From Kordiimonadaceae bacterium (lineage in GTDB: Bacteria > Pseudomonadota > Alphaproteobacteria > Sphingomonadales > Kordiimonadaceae): 64,000 bases of DNA. The DNA lies in contig JAEPQB010000001.1 of NCBI GenBank assembly GCA_017640725.1, forward strand, positions 1,922,001 to 1,986,000, in the 5' to 3' direction. This document shows positions 60,740-64,000 of the stretch, in pieces. The notes beneath the pieces are model-generated. The model saw only the letters and a program-made list of their open reading frames with translations. It made no database searches and was not told the DNA's origin. Position 1 is the first letter of the stretch. Every line of letters starts with the position of its first letter. The translations under genes and the position numbers were made by a program.

Positions 60740-62956
60740 ATGAAAATTGGTTTGGCGGCGAGCACGCTTTTGCTTGCGAGTATCTCGGTCGGTGTCGCGG
60801 CGCAGCAATCCGAACCGTTGGTCCAGGCAGCACAAAATTGCATTGGTTTTGCGGGCAACAAACATGATCCCAATTATTCTGGCCCTGGTCCGGATGAGCG
60901 GCCCCAAATTTCATTTGTCGAAGCGATCAGGTCTTGTGAATTTGCGTTGCGCAATACCGAGCAACCATCAGCACAACTTCGATACAGCGCGGCCCAAATG
61001 TTTTACTGGGTGGGTAACTACCAAACGGCGGACGCGCTTGCGGATCGCCTTGTAAACGAAAACTATCCCGCCGCCATCGACATTATTCTGTCTATTCGCA
61101 TGAGGCAAAATGGCTGGGCAGACAACAATCAGGCGACAATTCAGGAATTGGCGGCCACAGCCAAGGCGGGTGGCTATAACCGCATCGATTTTGACCTGGG
61201 GCTGGCGTATGAAGGACTGGCTCGGCGCGTGTCATCACGGCCCGGGTTTGAGCAGTATGCCGAGCAGCAGCGTACCCACTGGGTAACACAGGCCATTGAC
61301 CATTACGCCAAAGCTGTTGCGTCCGGGCACGCCGACGCCCGTTTCAAATTGGCCAAATTGCAGATTGCCTTAAATGCCGGGGCCGGGGGCGCGTGGAACA
61401 GTATGCGGGCCTTGGCGGCAGAAGGCGATAAAGCTGCTGAAATGTTCGTTAAAATTGAGGCCCATGTAGCCAAACGAAAGCCTTACAGGCAAACGCGATC
61501 CGAAGCCAGAACGGCATTCCGCGACGCGGTTGAAGCCAACATTTACGAAGCAACGGTCATGGCCCTGTTGAAAGCTGATGACTTTCAAGAAGAAAACATC
61601 GGTGTGGATGCGGGCAGCTTCCACGAAAAAAGGCTATATCAGCTTCATTTGCAGAAAATCCAGGGCGAACTAGAGGTAAATGAATACCTTCAGCACTGGG
61701 TGGATGAGATGGGTGGCCTTAATCTGGACAATCTGAATATTGACCGGAACAGGGTGCTTCAAGCCGGTTTTCTGTCGGGATTTCCACCCGCGGGTTATGC
61801 ACTCATCAAAAGCCAAACGGACGACCCTTCAGAAAATGCCAAATGGCCCATTCTGGAGATAGCGTCTCACCGTGCCGACTATGGCTACACCTACAATTGG
61901 ATTCGCACCACGCTTATGGCGGAATTTGAGGGTGGTGAACCAATTGACCGCAACCAGCTCAGTCTGCCGGTTTCTATCTTGCGGCGACTGATTAGTCAGC
62001 GCGACCATATGGCTGCGCTAAACGCTGCTGAGTTGATGAAACGGGCCGGGGTCGAATCTGAAACGGGCCCATGGCTCAATCATTTTCTCGAGGCCATCCA
62101 GCAAAAAGTGGAGGGGCAAAGCGACAGGGTCAATGCCAGTGTCAAACGCTATTATTTGCAGGAAATGTTGAAAACCCTGAATACCCATAATTTTCAGTTC
62201 CCTGAACAATTGTACCGCCGGGCGAGCCAGCTTCATGGGGAAAACTTCGCCTATGCTGTTAATGACTATCTGCGGGATGAGGCTCGCCTGGAAACTGACC
62301 TTGAACAGTTAAGGGCGTTGCAGTTTCAGGGGTATCGCATCGCGGCGCTCTCGACTGATGTAAAGGCCGTTTTGTCTGAAAATGCCTTGCCTAAGTTGGC
62401 AGAAGACATCGAGCGGGCGGTTCTGAAAACAAAACCATATTGTTTGCAAGTTAAACGGTGGAGCGGCGGTTTGGCTGTCGCTTGGGACGAAAAAAGCTTC
62501 ACCGTTTCCAAAGCCTTTAGCAGCACTCAGATCGGCTACAGATATGGTGTTGGCTACGGACCAGATGGCACCAGCAAAGTTTTTTCCCTCTATTTGAATG
62601 AGGGCAAAGAGGACGTTCGGCCAAGCAATGTCAGTGCCTCGGAAAGGGGCTGGCTGCAAAACGCGCGGCCCGTTTTTCTGCCTCATGCCTTCGGGGGAAT
62701 TTTTAGCGGCCCGAGTGATCACCGGTGGGATGTCATCGCCTCTGCAGAACCAGCGTATGCCCGTGCCGTACGGGCTGGCAGCGACACCATTAATTATACC
62801 CTGAACTTCACCCATACATTCGGCCCGACGACACGAACCGAATCCAAAAGCGGCCTTATTGTGTTTGATGGTTTCAGTAATGCTGTCCGCACGGGTGAAG
62901 ATGGTTACCGAGGCGCCAAACGCCTGTTCGACGCAAAGGAATGCCAGCCACAGTAG
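60740..62956 (+). CDS. Exported Sel1/TPR-like repeat protein
   Basis: 738 residues. Signal peptide about 1-21 (LLLASISVGVAAQ). Helical hairpin repeats of Sel1/TPR type in the first 230 residues (YNRIDFDLGLAYEGLAR; AKAVASGHADARFKLAKLQIALNAGA); C-terminal 190 residues are a beta-rich unknown domain with YRYGVGYGPDGTSKVFSLYL. ATG at 60740 with GGGGAG upstream, preferred over GTG at 60731. No clear operon partner. Function unknown. Confidence 0.72.
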   Translation: MKIGLAASTLLLASISVGVAAQQSEPLVQAAQNCIGFAGNKHDPNYSGPGPDERPQISFVEAIRSCEFALRNTEQPSAQLRYSAAQMFYWVGNYQTADALADRLVNENYPAAIDIILSIRMRQNGWADNNQATIQELAATAKAGGYNRIDFDLGLAYEGLARRVSSRPGFEQYAEQQRTHWVTQAIDHYAKAVASGHADARFKLAKLQIALNAGAGGAWNSMRALAAEGDKAAEMFVKIEAHVAKRKPYRQTRSEARTAFRDAVEANIYEATVMALLKADDFQEENIGVDAGSFHEKRLYQLHLQKIQGELEVNEYLQHWVDEMGGLNLDNLNIDRNRVLQAGFLSGFPPAGYALIKSQTDDPSENAKWPILEIASHRADYGYTYNWIRTTLMAEFEGGEPIDRNQLSLPVSILRRLISQRDHMAALNAAELMKRAGVESETGPWLNHFLEAIQQKVEGQSDRVNASVKRYYLQEMLKTLNTHNFQFPEQLYRRASQLHGENFAYAVNDYLRDEARLETDLEQLRALQFQGYRIAALSTDVKAVLSENALPKLAEDIERAVLKTKPYCLQVKRWSGGLAVAWDEKSFTVSKAFSSTQIGYRYGVGYGPDGTSKVFSLYLNEGKEDVRPSNVSASERGWLQNARPVFLPHAFGGIFSGPSDHRWDVIASAEPAYARAVRAGSDTINYTLNFTHTFGPTTRTESKSGLIVFDGFSNAVRTGEDGYRGAKRLFDAKECQPQ

Positions 62957-63094
62957 GCATTTGAACACTTGTTTCTGTCGGTCTGGTCAACTTCAATTGG
63001 GACCACAGGAGAGGCGCATTTGAATTCCAAAAACCTATAGCGACGTGGGTTTTCAATCCGATGTGTTGCTCATGGGCAGTAATGTTTTGTGCTC

Positions 63095-64000
63095 TCACTC
63101 ATCCAACTCACCCCTAACAATCACACCTTCCATCACCACAGCTTTTGGCTTGGTGTGCACGATGTCATAGATGTCTGCCTCAAAGAGATCTTTATCCAGT
63201 ACAACAAAGTCGGCCAGTTTGCCGCGTTTAATTGAGCCGAGCTGGTCCTCAAGGCGTAATTGATAGGCGCCGTTCTGTGTGTAGCCCACCAGCAGTTTCT
63301 CAAGACTCAAGCGTTCCTCCATGGGTGCGCGGACGCCATCATCATCACTTTCCCACCAGTCTTTTGGATATTGGCGCGTGTGGCCTACCTGTATGCCAAG
63401 AAATGGGTTGATGTAGGTAGCGAGCATGTCGCCACCCCACCATTCGTCGCTTGAAAAAGTGTAAGTTGCACCGCTGTTCACCACCGAGCGCGCGCGGTAC
63501 ATGTTGTCAAACCGCTTGCTGCCAAGCAGGTCTTTCACCACTCCGCCAGGTTCAGCTCCAAACCACCATGGGCTGAAGTTGGCGATGATGCCCAAATCTG
63601 CAATGCGCTTCACGTCTGACGGTTTCACATAAGCCAAATGCGCGATGGTAACGCGTGGGTAGAAATTTTCGCGCCCAATAATAGCGTGTGCTTCCTCAAC
63701 TGCATCGAGTACAATGGTGGTTGCCAGATCACCGATTGAGTGCACGTGCAGATCAAGCTGTGCCTTGTGCAGATTGACCAGAAGGTCGCGTGTTTCTTCA
63801 ACTGATAGCATAGTTGTACCAGCCTTCGTGTCGCCGACATAAGGCACACTGTAAGCGGCGGATCGGTTGGCTGTGATACCATCCATAAACAGCTTCACGG
63901 ATCTGAATTGCAACAGCTCCCCACCATAATCCCGGCGATAGCGTTTTACCTCTGCAATGGCAGATTTTGCACGCTCAGGTGTGAAGATTTGGTAGGTACC
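63095..64000 (-). CDS. YtcJ-like amidohydrolase, 5' end beyond window
   Basis: C-terminal ~302 residues of a YtcJ-type amidohydrolase_3 protein; the frame remains open to the right edge. Visible elements: FRSVKLFMDGITANRSAAY (Lys strand), VHSIGDLAT (His), VTIAHLAYVKPSDV (His), FSSDEWWGGD (final Asp), and LADFVVLDKDLFEAD at the end. Similar in type to the enzyme at 44599. Length lacks N-terminal HxH part, which lies outside the window. Confidence 0.85.
   Translation of the reverse strand, partial: GTYQIFTPERAKSAIAEVKRYRRDYGGELLQFRSVKLFMDGITANRSAAYSVPYVGDTKAGTTMLSVEETRDLLVNLHKAQLDLHVHSIGDLATTIVLDAVEEAHAIIGRENFYPRVTIAHLAYVKPSDVKRIADLGIIANFSPWWFGAEPGGVVKDLLGSKRFDNMYRARSVVNSGATYTFSSDEWWGGDMLATYINPFLGIQVGHTRQYPKDWWESDDDGVRAPMEERLSLEKLLVGYTQNGAYQLRLEDQLGSIKRGKLADFVVLDKDLFEADIYDIVHTKPKAVVMEGVIVRGELDE

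Noticed and set aside
62309-62968. 219-codon minus-strand frame inside the Sel1-like gene
   Set aside because: Antisense shadow without recognisable fold.
1-64000. CRISPR arrays, tRNA or rRNA genes, insertion sequences
   Set aside because: No regularly spaced repeats, cloverleaf-like sequences, rRNA segments or transposase genes seen on reading; a covariance-model scan would be decisive.

Overview
The window is 64 kb of densely coding bacterial chromosome with moderate GC. It is most likely from a marine alphaproteobacterium. That placement is an inference from a PAS_5-type PAS protein, a MipA/OmpV porin-like protein, Tat-exported oxidoreductases, many small TetR/LysR/ArsR-controlled catabolic units and a UTR-led cold-shock gene; it is not proven. 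About 59 protein genes are supported. I see no rRNA, tRNA, CRISPR array, insertion sequence or prophage. No stretch over 300 bases lacks a gene; the longest gaps (about 200-250 bases) hold promoters, operators or UTRs. Two genes are cut by the window edges.

1-6.3 kb: a serine-hydrolase homologue that has lost its catalytic residues, an iodotyrosine-deiodinase-like flavoenzyme, a MipA/OmpV protein, a MATE pump, and an OPT peptide/metal transporter with a small membrane partner. 6.4-11.7 kb: a peptide-scavenging block of exported S9 peptidase, RidA-like protein, prolidase-type amidohydrolase and M24 aminopeptidase. 11.8-15.1 kb: a PAS protein, a KefF/KefC-like K+ efflux pair and a small unknown. 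15.1-19 kb: a four-gene nonulosonate (pseudaminic acid-like) cluster behind a candidate sigma-54 promoter; its PseG homologue lacks the catalytic histidine. 19-21 kb: rluA, a yfcH-like gene and a cold-shock gene.

21.3-25.5 kb: an operon pairing a hybrid histidine kinase with an exported 5'-nucleotidase-like protein whose metal ligands are almost all replaced. I read it as a probable nucleotide-sensing two-component system, and it is the strongest candidate here for something undescribed. 25.7-31 kb: NTF2-like proteins, an NAD(P)-dependent dehydrogenase, LysR, an M14-like deacylase, and a GNAT/TetR pair with a clear operator. 31.1-33.8 kb: an NAD salvage operon (NMNAT-Nudix fusion plus NAMPT). 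34.6-38.5 kb: an RHH/PspA/YqiJ/flotillin membrane-stress operon. 38.6-40.7 kb: a class A beta-lactamase translationally coupled to an alpha/beta hydrolase-OsmC fusion. 40.8-44.5 kb: a TPR-2OG oxygenase, an exported HExxH peptidase behind tandem operator-like repeats, and a membrane protein joining an RHH-like domain to EF-hands.

44.6-64 kb: amidohydrolases, a periplasmic binding-like protein, a degenerate metallo-beta-lactamase-fold protein, a protein with two TonB-C-like domains, a DUF305/LVIVD fusion, a Rieske oxygenase with divergent TetR, a renalase-like oxidase, an ArsR-controlled SRPBCC/DUF4166 pair, a spermidine-dehydrogenase-like Tat protein, and a Sel1/TPR-like protein. Overall the region looks like accessory metabolism: peptide and amine use, NAD salvage, envelope stress and small-molecule sensing.
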